Source: Planctomycetota bacterium
GTDB taxonomy: Bacteria; Planctomycetota; UBA8742; UBA2392
Length of the DNA stretch: 64,000 nucleotides
NCBI GenBank assembly: GCA_016712285.1
Contig: JADJRK010000001.1
Location: 1,302,001 to 1,366,000 of the forward strand
Reading direction: 5' to 3'
In this document: one piece after another, positions 17,566 through 26,612 of the stretch
Layout of the letters: each line of letters starts with the position of its first letter
How positions within the stretch are numbered: position 1 is the stretch's first letter
Notes under the pieces: generated by a model
What the model saw: only the letters and a program-made list of their open reading frames with translations
Databases searched by the model: none
Told to the model about the DNA's origin: nothing
Program-made: the position numbers and the translations under genes

Positions 17566-18465
17566 TCAGTGAGTTCTGGCGACAAAATACGCGGCAATCA
17601 CGCCCAGCGCTTCGGCCTTGGCCAGGCCCTTCAGTTCGGCCAGTGCGGACTCCACCAGCTCGTGAGCGTGCTTCGTGGCCGCTTCCAGGCCCATCACGCG
17701 CGGGTAGGTCATCTTGTTCGCCGCGCTGTCTTTGCCGGGCGACTTGCCCAGTTGCTCGGCTGTCGCGGTTTCGTCGAGAATGTCGTCCACCACCTGAAAC
17801 GCGAGCCCCACCTGCTGGCCGTAACGTCGCAAGCGCGACAAGACCGCGCCATCGGCGCCGCCGACGATTCCGCCGCACACGACAGCCGCGGTGATCAACG
17901 CCCCGGTCTTGTGCGCGTGGATGTAGCGCAGGCGCTCAATGTCGGCTGCCGCGCCCTCGCTCTCGAGGTCAGCCATCTGGCCGCCGACCATACCCTCAAG
18001 CCCGGCGGCGCGCGCAAGCTCAAGGGCCGCAGCGCCGGCTTTCACCGGGTCGCTGACACCCTCGAGAATCGCCTGAAATGCGTACGTGTTCATGGCGTCG
18101 CCCGCGAGAATCGCCGTGGCTTCGTCAAAGGCTTTGTGGCAAGTGGGCATACCGCGGCGCAGGTCATCGTCGTCCATGGCGGGCAGGTCGTCGTGGATCA
18201 GGCTGTAGGTGTGCACGAGCTCAAAAGCCGCGGCCACGGGCATGGCCTCGCTTATGTCGCCGCCGACCGCTTCGCATGCCGCGAACACGAGCATCGGGCG
18301 CAGGCGCTTGCCGCCGGCCTTGAGCGAGTAGTTCATGGCCTCGACCAGGCGTGCCGGCGCGCTGGTGGATGGCCATGCATAGCGCTTGAGCGCCTGCTCG
18401 ACCATGGGTTGCATGCGGTCGAGCAAGCGCTCAAAGTTCTGCTTTGCGTCCGTTGTCTTTCCCAT
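17566..18465 (-). CDS. ispA: Polyprenyl synthase (FPP/GGPP synthase type)
   Basis: The 299-aa protein condenses isopentenyl diphosphate units. It has both aspartate-rich motifs: DDLPAMDDDDLRRG with the DDxxxxD spacing of bacterial FPP synthases (~87-100), and DDILDE. GGKRLRP is also present. The start at 18465 sits 12 bases after the pilQ stop. Product chain length cannot be read with certainty; the spacing and length favour farnesyl or geranylgeranyl diphosphate. Confidence 0.92.
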   Translation of the reverse strand: MGKTTDAKQNFERLLDRMQPMVEQALKRYAWPSTSAPARLVEAMNYSLKAGGKRLRPMLVFAACEAVGGDISEAMPVAAAFELVHTYSLIHDDLPAMDDDDLRRGMPTCHKAFDEATAILAGDAMNTYAFQAILEGVSDPVKAGAAALELARAAGLEGMVGGQMADLESEGAAADIERLRYIHAHKTGALITAAVVCGGIVGGADGAVLSRLRRYGQQVGLAFQVVDDILDETATAEQLGKSPGKDSAANKMTYPRVMGLEAATKHAHELVESALAELKGLAKAEALGVIAAYFVARTH

Positions 18466-18477
18466 CCACTGCCCTGC

Positions 18478-20610
18478 TTATGCGCCCGGGTTCACGTCGG
18501 CTGAGCTCTTGGGCCGCGTGGTCGGGTTGTAGTGCTTGGGCTTGGCTTCAAGGCCGAGCTTGCGGAAGCGGTTGGGCCGAATGTTGGCCTTGGTTTCGTC
18601 GCCGTCTTCATAGATCAGCGGGCGGACGTCGCGGGCGATTTCCGGCGCTTCACCGGGGCGCGCGGTGCCGCCCTGGCTCACGATCTGCGGACGCACGAAG
18701 AACAGCAGGTCGGTCTTGTTCGTGGTCTTGTTCCAGCTCTTGAACAGGTAGCCCAGGAACGGAATATCCTTCAGGAACGGGATGCCGTTTTCATCCTGGC
18801 GTTCGCGCTCGCGCATCAAGCCGCCCATCACCAGCGTTTCGCCGTCGTGGATGAACACGTCGGTCTTGGACTCACGCTTGCTGAGTACAGGCGTGTTCGT
18901 GCCTTCAATCGCGACGTTGCCGACCACTTCGCGCACGGTCACGATGACCTGCAGGCGGATCAGGCCGCCTTCGAGCACTGTGGGCGTAACGTCCATGACA
19001 ATCGAAACCTCTTTGAACGCCACGGTGGCGGTTGTGCTGCCGCCGGTTGAGCCTGTGGACTCAAGGTAGGGTATTTCTTGACCAACCTCGATCCGCGCCT
19101 GTTTGCGGTTGCTTACCATCTGGCTTGGCTGGCTGAGCGTCTTGACCTTGCCCTCGTTCGCCAGGAACTCGAGGCGAATGTCGATGCGCGGATTGGTGAA
19201 TGTGGCAAAGAACGGGTCAAAACCTGTCGGCTGGCCGAACATGCCGCCAACCGTGTTAGAGGTATCCTGGCTGCCGCCGGTAAAGATGCCGTCGTTCAGC
19301 GATGCGGCGCCATGGCTGGTAAACAGTTCCAGGCCATAGCCGAGATACTCGTCCAGCGTGACTTCGATCAGCTTGGACGTGATCAGTACCTGCTCGGGCG
19401 CCGTGTCCAGGCTGGCCATCAGCGCGTCGATCAAGGGCATGCGCGACTGGCGCTCCCAGACGATGATGCTGTTGCGGTCCGGGTTCGGGACGACGCGACC
19501 GTCTTCGCTCATGAGCGGCTGCAACTGCGTGTGCAGCTGGTTGGTAGTGCCGCCCGCAGCGCCGCCCGCCCCGACGCCCGCGCTGACTTCGCGCATGACG
19601 CGGTACTCGCGCACGACGATTGGGTCGAACGCCTTCTTGGCGTCTTCTTCGGCCTTGGCCACGGACAGGGGAACGAGCGGGTCAAGAAACTCTGACACCC
19701 GGATCAAGTACGGATCTTCAATGTCATACACAACGATGAACGAGGTGCTCTTCTCGATCGCCATCTTCCCGATCGGGCTGAGCAGGTTCTTCACCTCATT
19801 CTTCAGGTCGTCCATGTTCAAGCCGGGCAGCGTCCACTCCTTGCGCACGAGCGGCTGGCCCTCCGGACCCGGGTCGATTTCCGGGCCGTCACCCTTGCGC
19901 ACCGGGTACTCAAACTCGAAACCCATGCGCTTGGTGCCGTCGCCGCCGTCGCGCTCGACAACTTTCAGCTTGAGGCCGCCGAGTGCCGCCAGACGCTCCA
20001 TGATTTCACGCGGGCTGGCTTCGCGCATGTACATGCTGACCTTGCGCTCGCGAATCTTTTCTTCGATGCCGCTTCCACCGCTCCCGCCTCCACTGCCTGG
20101 GAAAATGCCGCCGCTGCCGCCCGGCTGTTCAAGGTCTTCCGGCGGGGCTGCCGGCACGTACGCGTCTGACTCGGTGATGCTGGCGACTTCGTTGATCGCC
20201 TGCACCAGCGGGTGCAATTCAAACATCACGTTGTAGCGGCCCGGCTGTTCGCCCTTCACCACGTTGGCGAGCTTGGTGTCCTGGGGGCGCGCCTTGATGA
20301 TGATGAACTTGCCGTCTTCGATGTAGTCCAGTTTGTTTGACTTGCACAAAGAGCGGATGGCCTCTTTGGGGTCAACGTCGCGATACATCACCGTCAGCTC
20401 GACCTTCACGCTGCCTTCGACGCTGATCTGAAGGCCTGAGCGCAGGGCGATGTAGTGCATCACCGTGTGAATGTCTTTCTGCACGAAGTCGATCGTGATG
20501 GGCTGGCTTGAATCCGGCCCTTCCTGTGCGCGCGCAGGCGTTGCAAAGACGATCGCGCTCGCGATGACCGCAAGCACCAGCAACGCACTGATTCGATGGC
20601 CATTCTTCAT
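18478..20610 (-). CDS. pilQ: Type IV pilus secretin PilQ
   Basis: The outer-membrane gate for the pilus fibre. The 710-aa precursor has a signal peptide (ALLVLAVIASAIVFATPARA), then an N0/STN-like domain (ITIDFVQKDIHTVMHYIALRSG, quoted in part: FVQKDIHTVMHYIAL). A Gly/Ser-rich linker near residues 165-180 and N-domains follow. The C-terminal secretin channel has EVGQEIPYLES, VAFKEVSIVMDVTP and GETLVMGGLMRERERQ ... IPFLGYLFK. The context pilM-N-O-P-Q fixes the type IV pilus rather than type II secretion identity. Confidence 0.92.
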   Translation of the reverse strand: MKNGHRISALLVLAVIASAIVFATPARAQEGPDSSQPITIDFVQKDIHTVMHYIALRSGLQISVEGSVKVELTVMYRDVDPKEAIRSLCKSNKLDYIEDGKFIIIKARPQDTKLANVVKGEQPGRYNVMFELHPLVQAINEVASITESDAYVPAAPPEDLEQPGGSGGIFPGSGGGSGGSGIEEKIRERKVSMYMREASPREIMERLAALGGLKLKVVERDGGDGTKRMGFEFEYPVRKGDGPEIDPGPEGQPLVRKEWTLPGLNMDDLKNEVKNLLSPIGKMAIEKSTSFIVVYDIEDPYLIRVSEFLDPLVPLSVAKAEEDAKKAFDPIVVREYRVMREVSAGVGAGGAAGGTTNQLHTQLQPLMSEDGRVVPNPDRNSIIVWERQSRMPLIDALMASLDTAPEQVLITSKLIEVTLDEYLGYGLELFTSHGAASLNDGIFTGGSQDTSNTVGGMFGQPTGFDPFFATFTNPRIDIRLEFLANEGKVKTLSQPSQMVSNRKQARIEVGQEIPYLESTGSTGGSTTATVAFKEVSIVMDVTPTVLEGGLIRLQVIVTVREVVGNVAIEGTNTPVLSKRESKTDVFIHDGETLVMGGLMRERERQDENGIPFLKDIPFLGYLFKSWNKTTNKTDLLFFVRPQIVSQGGTARPGEAPEIARDVRPLIYEDGDETKANIRPNRFRKLGLEAKPKHYNPTTRPKSSADVNPGA

Positions 20611-20685
20611 CTTGAGGTCCCCCCAGATCTCTTGAAAACCGGGTATTGGCCCGGATTCGCTGCTTAGTTCTCACTGCTCCAACTG

Positions 20686-21435
20686 CTACCTGGGCCTGGT
20701 AACTGCCTTTTCGTCGTAACGGCTTGCGGGTGCCAATTCCAGGTCAAGCTGTGCACCGGTGTCGCCCTTCAGCCGGATAATCGCCTTGGTAATGTGATTG
20801 GCCTCGTACTTGTCGCCAAGGATAATGACCTCAATGACGAACCGCGTGTTCGTCAGGCGGTCGCCGGCTCGATAGGGGCGGCGCTTGCCCTTGAACCAGG
20901 CTTCGCGCACCAGCTCCCACTTCTCGATGGGCTTGCCGTCCGGGCCGAGTTTGGGCTTGCCTTCTGCGTCAAGCTCTTTGACCCACTGCCAGGTCTCCGA
21001 GATACCGTCCGGAACCCAGTCGGCGCGAATCTGGTCGATGTACTTGGCGCGGTCAGGGTCCACCACCTCGATGTTCTGCACCATGAACGGGTCGTAGGCG
21101 TATTTTTCGCCCTCGCCCGGCACCCAGCCGCTTGAGTTGGATGGCGCATCCACGGGCCACTTGTAGGTGGTCACGCGGATCGAGACTTTTTCAGGAATCG
21201 GCAGGTCCTGCTCGACGACGACCGGAGCGGGCTGACCGGGAACTCCCGGTTTGGCGCCTGGTTTGGCCGGTGTCGTGGGTGCCGCTGGCGTCGCGACTGC
21301 AGGTGCAGGTGGAGGAGCCGGGGGCTTTGGCGGGTCAGACTTGAACAGTCCAAACTGCCAGGCCGCCACACCGCCACCGACGACCACCAGACCGACGAGG
21401 ATGAGCAGATTGCGTTTGTTTTTGTCCAGTGCCAT
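20686..21435 (-). CDS. Inner-membrane pilus assembly protein in the PilP position
   Basis: The 249-aa protein has one N-terminal membrane helix (LLILVGLVVVGGGVAAWQFGLF) and a Pro/Ala-rich linker (~37-75), then a periplasmic domain (DPFMVQNIEVVDPD ...). PilP normally is a lipoprotein of ~180 aa that links PilNO to PilQ. This one has no lipobox and the sequence match is weak. The identity rests on gene order between pilO and pilQ and on the topology. Confidence 0.65.
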   Translation of the reverse strand: MALDKNKRNLLILVGLVVVGGGVAAWQFGLFKSDPPKPPAPPPAPAVATPAAPTTPAKPGAKPGVPGQPAPVVVEQDLPIPEKVSIRVTTYKWPVDAPSNSSGWVPGEGEKYAYDPFMVQNIEVVDPDRAKYIDQIRADWVPDGISETWQWVKELDAEGKPKLGPDGKPIEKWELVREAWFKGKRRPYRAGDRLTNTRFVIEVIILGDKYEANHITKAIIRLKGDTGAQLDLELAPASRYDEKAVTRPR

Positions 21436-21445
21436 CGCCGGCTCC

Positions 21446-22072
21446 CTACTTTCCGATTACTTCAACGTCGCGCTTCTGGACGACGAACACGTGCATCACG
21501 AACAAGTGCTCGCGGCCGCCGTTGCTGTCGCCCTGACAGTCCAGGGTGGCCGGGATGACAACCAGGTTCGACAGCATTTCCATCTCGGTGACGAAGCGCC
21601 CGAAGTCGTGGAACGTGGCCTGCGCCTCAATGATCAGCTTCGTGGCGACAAGTCCCTTCTCGAACGTGACCTGGGCTTCACCGGGAAACACGACCTCGGC
21701 GCCCGCCTGCTGGCGCCGGATCGGCAGCAGCTTCAGGTTGTGCCGTTCCGCGAGCAGCTTCAACGCATCGCGGGCAGCCGGCACGTCAACGCGCGCATCT
21801 GAGCCCACGGCGAACGGGGCTTCAATCTCTTTCACCCGCTCGGCCATTTCGTCGGCTTCGGCCTTGAGTTTCATGACGTCAGCCTGCTGGGCAAGGAGTA
21901 CCATCTCGTTGCTCACCAGCTCGTTGTACTTCTTCTCGGCGTCGATCCGTTCCTGCTTCTTGGGCGCGTACAGCCCAAGGTACAGGCCAACGGGGATACC
22001 GCCGCCAATGAGCAGCGCGGCAAACATTGCGATGATGCCCGCTGTCCAGTCCCCGGATGCCTTGTCAGCCAT
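21446..22072 (-). CDS. pilO: Pilus alignment protein PilO
   Basis: The 208-aa protein has a short cytoplasmic N-terminus, one membrane helix (GIIAMFAALLIGGGIPVGLYLGLY), a coiled coil (EKKYNELVSNEMVLLAQQADVMKLK, in part EKKYNELVSNEMVLLAQ) and a ferredoxin-fold periplasmic domain (FHDFGRFVTEMEMLSNLVV). This is the PilO layout. It lies 10 bases from both neighbours, which implies co-transcription. Confidence 0.88.
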   Translation of the reverse strand: MADKASGDWTAGIIAMFAALLIGGGIPVGLYLGLYAPKKQERIDAEKKYNELVSNEMVLLAQQADVMKLKAEADEMAERVKEIEAPFAVGSDARVDVPAARDALKLLAERHNLKLLPIRRQQAGAEVVFPGEAQVTFEKGLVATKLIIEAQATFHDFGRFVTEMEMLSNLVVIPATLDCQGDSNGGREHLFVMHVFVVQKRDVEVIGK

Positions 22073-22082
22073 TTCTCAGCTC

Positions 22083-22763
22083 CTACGGCCTCACGCCGCT
22101 AAAGATCGTGGCCGCGGCCTGGATCGTGAACGGCACATAACGACCGCCGTCCTGAATCGTGTTGGGCTCTTTCGACAGGTCAAGCTCGAAGCGGGGTTCA
22201 CCCACCAGCTTGACCATGCTCTGCATGCGGCCAGACAGCGAGCGCAACTCGCTTACCGTAAGCACGTCACTTTGTTCAATCTGGATATAGCCCGTACCAT
22301 TCAGGCGGCGCGTGCCCATCAACTCTTTCGCGTCCGCACTCGGGTCGCGCTCGGCGCGTACTCCGGTAGCCACCACTTCCTGCTGTTCAACCTGCAGCAT
22401 GTTGTACCAGAACTCAGCAGACTTCGGGTAATGGTCGGCTATGTCGCGCAGCACCGGCGTGAAATAGGGACGGTTCTGGCGCACGTCCAGGTCCTCGGTC
22501 CAGGCCTCGATCATGGCGTTGCGGCGTTTTTTCGCCTTGGGCTTCTCGATGCCGATTTCCAGTTCAATGGCATCGTTGCTTGTCTTCTTCGACAGGATGT
22601 CCGCCTCAACCTTCTTCAGCGTTGTCAGTTCCTGCCAGAACAGGCTGCCGACAACAATCGCAAGCAAGCCGCTGAGAAACAGGATCGTGACAATGCCAAG
22701 GAAAATCACGCGCCGTCGCTGGCGTGACTTGGCTTTGTCCTTGATCAGGTTCAGTTCAAACAT
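22083..22763 (-). CDS. pilN: Pilus alignment protein PilN
   Basis: It starts MFELNLI, matching the conserved PilN N-terminal peptide (INLLP-like) that inserts into a groove on PilM. A basic stretch (KDKAKSRQRRR), a membrane helix (VIFLGIVTILFLSGLLAIVV) and a coiled-coil periplasmic part follow. Length 226 aa. It sits between pilM and pilO. Confidence 0.88.
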   Translation of the reverse strand: MFELNLIKDKAKSRQRRRVIFLGIVTILFLSGLLAIVVGSLFWQELTTLKKVEADILSKKTSNDAIELEIGIEKPKAKKRRNAMIEAWTEDLDVRQNRPYFTPVLRDIADHYPKSAEFWYNMLQVEQQEVVATGVRAERDPSADAKELMGTRRLNGTGYIQIEQSDVLTVSELRSLSGRMQSMVKLVGEPRFELDLSKEPNTIQDGGRYVPFTIQAAATIFSGVRP

Positions 22764-22817
22764 TTCAGGTCCCCCCGGTCCCAGTCAGCATATGTGCAGG
22801 TGCAGCGAATCGCGCCC

Positions 22818-24089
22818 CTACAGTGACCGCATTGCCAGTCCGGTTGCCACAGCCATCATCGGTCCAAGTTCGTCAAGGAAGTTCGGCGGGTACTTGCCCG
22901 AGACTCCACCGACATCAATGCGCGCAAACGGGTTCCAGAGGTCCGTCGGCACGCCAAGCTGACCCGCGAAAAACTCCTGGATGTCCGGGAACTTCGCGGT
23001 ACCGCCGCAAAGCCGCACTTTGTCAATCCGCGGCACAATGCGACGATTGATGTAGTACTTGAACGTGTCCTGGATCTCGCTGATCAGGTCGCCCAGCGCG
23101 TCGGCCAGTACCGCGCGGTTTGCCGAAATGCGCTGCGCCGCATTCATGCCGTTCTGAGTCTGGCCCGAAGCTTCAAAGCCCTCTTCGCCGGTCAGCGTGT
23201 CAGCGCCGCTGGTGAAGCCGGTTTCGTCGTTGTCCAGCAACACGTACTCTTCGTTGCCTTCGTCGATCGGCTCAAAGCCTTCGGTTTCGCCGCCGAAGCC
23301 TTCGGTCTCGCCCCCGAACTCGGCGCCTGCGCCACCGCCGTCAAGGTCGTCAAGCGGCGTGTACGATGCCTCGCGCTTGCGCTTCTCGGCTTGCGGCAGG
23401 TCAAGGCCATAGATTTCGCTGATGGCGCGGGAAAGCATGTCGCCGCCAGTGGCGATGTCGCGCACGAAGCAGCGATGCGGGCCGCTCATGATCGACAAGT
23501 TGGTGAAACGCGCGCCGATGTTGACCAGCGCCACGGTCTCGCGTTCGTTGACGCCTTCGGTTTCAGTGTAGGCGTTAGCCAGCGCCAGCGTGTCGATATC
23601 CAGGACCACCGGGTCAAAGCCGGCAGCCTTGAGCAGCACGAAGCGCTTGTCCACTTCTTCGCGGTGGACGGCGACGACCAGCCCTTCCATGACGGGCTTG
23701 CCTTCTTCCATGAGTTCGTCGAACAGCACGAAGTCGAGCGCGGCCTGGGCCAGATCGAAGGGAATGATCTGTTCGGCTTCGAAGCGGATCGCCTGTTCGA
23801 CTTCGCCCTTTGGAATTGATGGAAACTTGAACAGTCGAGGTGCAACGCGAGGCCCCGAAACCGCGAAAGCACAAGGTTTGCGGGCGAATGAACCGTCCTG
23901 CGAGACCCGCTCCAACGCCCGAAGCGGCGCTTCGGCAATGGCTTGTGGTGACTCCTCAGGGTGGAACTCGCTGCGGCGTATGTCGGCTTGTCCGACGCTG
24001 CGCAGAGCAAAGCCCGAGCTGGTGCGCCTGAGCGCGACAGCCTTGACAGAGGAAGTCCCGACATCAATGCCAACGGCTAAGGTTGCCAT
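22818..24089 (-). CDS. pilM: Actin-like pilus assembly ATPase PilM with an acidic insertion
   Basis: The 423-aa cytoplasmic protein has the PilM phosphate-loop opening GIDVGTSSVKAVAL and the sequence IPFDLAQAALDFVLFDE, typical of PilM. VRLCGGTAKFPDIQEF near the C-terminus forms the third nucleotide contact. About residues 240-310 hold an insertion absent from ordinary PilM. It is acidic and Gly-rich with a tandem GGETEGF repeat and the segments EPIDEGNEEYVLLDNDETG and LTGEEGFEA. The insertion lies in a surface loop between conserved blocks, so the fold should be kept. The gene is first in the run and has a promoter 50-80 bases upstream. Confidence 0.93.
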   Translation of the reverse strand: MATLAVGIDVGTSSVKAVALRRTSSGFALRSVGQADIRRSEFHPEESPQAIAEAPLRALERVSQDGSFARKPCAFAVSGPRVAPRLFKFPSIPKGEVEQAIRFEAEQIIPFDLAQAALDFVLFDELMEEGKPVMEGLVVAVHREEVDKRFVLLKAAGFDPVVLDIDTLALANAYTETEGVNERETVALVNIGARFTNLSIMSGPHRCFVRDIATGGDMLSRAISEIYGLDLPQAEKRKREASYTPLDDLDGGGAGAEFGGETEGFGGETEGFEPIDEGNEEYVLLDNDETGFTSGADTLTGEEGFEASGQTQNGMNAAQRISANRAVLADALGDLISEIQDTFKYYINRRIVPRIDKVRLCGGTAKFPDIQEFFAGQLGVPTDLWNPFARIDVGGVSGKYPPNFLDELGPMMAVATGLAMRSL

Positions 24090-24139
24090 GGGCCCTTCCG
24101 GGTAATGAGAGACGAAATGGTTTTGAGCAACAGGCAGCG

Positions 24140-24168
24140 AAGATAGAGACGGTGGGAAAAGTAGTCAA
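24140..24168 (-). promoter_or_regulatory. Sigma70-type promoter of the pilM run
   Basis: On the minus strand, TTGACT (24168-24163) is followed by 17 bases and TATCTT (24145-24140). The expected start near 24133 leaves a leader of about 45 bases before the pilM ATG. The rest of the 328-base gap (24090-24417) shows no gene; a terminator for the pseudopilin unit lies at its far end. Confidence 0.7.
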
Positions 24169-24366
24169 CCCCCCACGGCACAAGTAGATACGCAAGCGGC
24201 GACCATGCAAAATGGCCGACGGCGTACGAATGTGACACCACGCAGCTGTGCGTTTCTGCTACCTTACAACTGAGTGTCTACAGCACATGCAACGCAGCAC
24301 TTCGCCGAGCCGTTCAGCGCCCGCAACGACTTTGGCTGAGAGTCACGGCCACTGTTGGAAACAAAA

Positions 24367-24390
24367 TGCCCCCAGCTCACGCCGGGGGCA
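24367..24390 (-). terminator. Rho-independent terminator after the pseudopilin genes
   Basis: TGCCCCC (24367-24373) pairs with GGGGGCA (24384-24390) around a 10-nt loop. The minus strand continues TTTTGT. It lies 28 bases after the stop of the pseudopilin gene at 24418. Confidence 0.8.
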
Positions 24391-24417
24391 CATTGGAGTC
24401 TTTCGCAGCGTCCAGCA

Positions 24418-25035
24418 CTAATTGACGTTGCGCAATGTCACCGCAAGCTGCACGTGGGCGACTTCGTTGTCTTCTACCGATTCCATGTCCACGTTGAAGT
24501 TGTTGTTTGACGTGCGGCGAATCGTGAACAGCTCGATGCCTGACTGGTCGAAGCGGATTTCCCAGGCGTCGTTGGGGATCAGGTCTTCGTTGGTGTCAGG
24601 CATGCTGATGCGGCGCACGCTGCACGGGTCTGTCCACGGTACTCCCGTCGAGCGGTAGGACTCCCAGGTAATGAACACGCGCGTCGAAGCTTCGGTGCCC
24701 GGGTCGTACTCGACGGCCCGGAATTGCGCGCGGTGGCCGTGAAAGCCGCCTGTGGGTGCATAGTAGCCCGAACCGTTGCCCACAGCCGTCTCGCTGAAGA
24801 ACGCGGTCAGGTCACTGGTGGGATACATCAATTCTTCGGCGGTACGTGCATCGAAGGAAAGCTGGCGCACAAGGTCAACACGAGTTGTGGCGTCGGCGAA
24901 GTCGGCCGACTGCTCCAGCCCCTGGTAGAGCATGACCATGACGATGTACATGCCCATGATCAGGATGATGGAACCCACCATCGCCAGTGTAAGCTCGATC
25001 AGCGTGAAACCGCGATTGATGCGTCTGCGATTCAT
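24418..25035 (-). CDS. Minor pseudopilin (PilW-like)
   Basis: The 205-aa protein has a prepilin signal: basic leader MNRRRINRG, then FTLIELTLAMVGSIILIMGMY with the cleavage Gly and Glu+5. Prepilin peptidase would remove the leader, and the helix packs into the pilus. The globular part has no recognised domain. It lies 29 bases after a second pseudopilin gene, so both probably prime pilus assembly together. Confidence 0.85.
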   Translation of the reverse strand: MNRRRINRGFTLIELTLAMVGSIILIMGMYIVMVMLYQGLEQSADFADATTRVDLVRQLSFDARTAEELMYPTSDLTAFFSETAVGNGSGYYAPTGGFHGHRAQFRAVEYDPGTEASTRVFITWESYRSTGVPWTDPCSVRRISMPDTNEDLIPNDAWEIRFDQSGIELFTIRRTSNNNFNVDMESVEDNEVAHVQLAVTLRNVN

Positions 25036-25064
25036 GGCTTCTCCAGTCTTGCGGGACTTGGGCC

Positions 25065-25601
25065 CTAGCGGGCGATACGGGTTTCCTGCTGCATGTCGTA
25101 CGTAGAGGCGGTGCCGACGAAATCACCCCATTGGACCACAATCACGACCTGCCGGTAATAGTAATCGACGTCGCCTGTGCCGTTGTTCCATGTGGTGTGA
25201 ACACGAAAGTCGTTCACAGCCGCGCCAACCGGGTCGTTGTACAGCAATCGAGCACGCACACGATAATTGTAGCCGTCCAAGGCGACTGGCTTGAACTTCC
25301 CCGCCTGGTTCCACTCAATGTCCGGCGTCGCAAATGCATAGCCAAACGGTAGAAAGTTCCCGGCCCCGGCATCTCCTGCCGTCCAACCGGCAAGGCCGTT
25401 GTACTCGGGTGCGCGCCAACTTTCGGCTTCGCGCTCAGCAAGGAACAGCCCGTTCTGGTCATGCCAGGTGTTGATTTCCTGGACTCGAGCATTGCTGTAG
25501 TAAGCCAGTCCGGCAAGGGAGACGATGGTGACAATGACGGTCGCCACGCCTACTTCGACCAAGCTCATACCCCTGCGGCGGCTGCGAAGGACTCTCGGCA
25601 T
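25065..25601 (-). CDS. Minor pseudopilin (PilV-like)
   Basis: The start at 25601 gives MPRVLRSRRRGMSLVEVGVA, a basic leader with cleavage Gly then Met+1 and Glu+5, typical of PilV-type minor pilins. The longer frame upstream has no ribosome site. The 178-aa product has a Tyr/Trp-rich globular part (WRAPEYNGLAGWTAGDAGAG). It is first of a two-gene unit ending at the terminator near 24.38 kb. Confidence 0.85.
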   Translation of the reverse strand: MPRVLRSRRRGMSLVEVGVATVIVTIVSLAGLAYYSNARVQEINTWHDQNGLFLAEREAESWRAPEYNGLAGWTAGDAGAGNFLPFGYAFATPDIEWNQAGKFKPVALDGYNYRVRARLLYNDPVGAAVNDFRVHTTWNNGTGDVDYYYRQVVIVVQWGDFVGTASTYDMQQETRIAR

Positions 25602-25630
25602 GACAGGCTCCAAGGTTGAATCGTACACGA

Positions 25631-25659
25631 ACAATACATTCTGATAGCAAACCGGGCAA
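25631..25659 (-). promoter_or_regulatory. Possible promoter of the minor pseudopilin unit
   Basis: On the minus strand, TTGCCC (25659-25654), 17 bases and TATTGT (25636-25631) form a moderate sigma70-like match. It would start transcription about 20 bases before the PilV-like ATG. Another TATAAAT lies further upstream, so the assignment is weak. Confidence 0.35.
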
Positions 25660-25786
25660 GGCAAAACGAGTATTTATACCGAAAATCTTACGCCGCGCCT
25701 GACCTACACACAGCAGGCGCGCGACCGATGCTGCCCCAAGCCTGCATCCTACCCGCAAACTCAACATCCGGAAGCCGAAAAAAGCA

Positions 25787-25813
25787 AACTGGACCCGCAT
25801 CGCGGGCCCAGTT
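25787..25813 (-). terminator. Rho-independent terminator of the major pilin gene
   Basis: On the minus strand AACTGGGCCCGC, loop GAT and GCGGGTCCAGTT form a 12-bp stem with one G-U pair, followed by TTTGCTTTTTTC. It sits 22 bases after the pilin stop and shields the next unit. Confidence 0.9.
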
Positions 25814-25834
25814 GAATAGCGCAAGGCGAATTGC

Positions 25835-26242
25835 TTAGGCCCATACAAACGTGCCGTCGCCGCCAGCCATGGCGAAGGTCAGTGTGCAGGTGCCGTCGGT
25901 TGCCGTGCCGGTCGGGGCCGGAGTCGCGGTCATAGTGCATGCAGCAGCCGTGCCGCCAATGGCGTCGGTGACCTGAAAGTACTTGCCGACAAGTTCTGCG
26001 GCTGCCACGCCGCTACCACCGGTGTCAATCGAGCCAGACAGTGTGGTCGGCACAGTGCCGGTCTTGGCGAAGGCAACGCGAGCCTGGTTCTTCATCGAAC
26101 CGAGCTGCTGTTCGCCTTCTGAGCGACGTGCGTCGCGGGTGTTGGCTGTGATCAGCGGAATGGCCGCGAGGGCGAGAATGCCCACGATGACCACCACGAT
26201 CAGCAGCTCGATCAAGGTGAAACCCTTTTTGTTCTTCTTCAT
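25835..26242 (-). CDS. pilA: Major type IV pilin
   Basis: The start at 26242 follows GGAGAAAACT and gives the short leader MKKNKKG, then FTLIELLIVVVIVGILALAAIP, a textbook type IVa pilin N-terminus with Glu+5. The mature protein is ~128 aa, short for a major pilin, with a possible disulfide pair (AACTM ... DGTCTL) near the C-terminus. It has its own terminator and a ~370-base upstream gap, which suggests separate, strong expression. The gap holds a GCCCAACTGGGC palindrome in the leader and hairpin array B. Confidence 0.92.
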   Translation of the reverse strand: MKKNKKGFTLIELLIVVVIVGILALAAIPLITANTRDARRSEGEQQLGSMKNQARVAFAKTGTVPTTLSGSIDTGGSGVAAAELVGKYFQVTDAIGGTAAACTMTATPAPTGTATDGTCTLTFAMAGGDGTFVWA

Positions 26243-26523
26243 AGTTTTCTCCGGACATTGCCCAACTGGGCGGAAACCAACGGTAGAGGACAGAATTGAA
26301 GAGAGGTGCGTACCCTTTGTAAAGCAGAAAAGCCCGAACTTCACAAGCCTTCTGCCTTTGGTTCACACCTTTCCTTCTTGCGTGTCACCAAATTATCACG
26401 GCCAACGGTGGGTGTCCAATACAATTCCCGATATTTCCAACTTGGCACCCTGTGATCTGGCTACAAACGCTTATGCCATAGGCGTTTGGGACCGCAAAAC
26501 CAAAATCTTACGCTCGGTGTGGC

Positions 26524-26606
26524 ATCGCCTTCCAGGCGATGGAGCTGCAGATGCATTGTTCGCCACGGGCTTGAAGCCCGTGGAACCACATGGCCTGGAA
26601 GGCCAT
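26524..26606. repeat. Array of 17-nt hairpins with variable stems (array B)
   Basis: Three palindromes of the 7-3-7 form lie at 26524-26540 (ATCGCCT, loop TCC), 26565-26581 (ACGGGCT, loop TGA, stem extendable to 9 bp) and 26590-26606 (ATGGCCT, loop GGA). The first and last loops are complementary, so the array is inverted overall, as in arrays A and C. It ends six bases from the stop of the kinase gene at 26613. Confidence 0.85.
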
Positions 26607-26612
26607 GCCACT

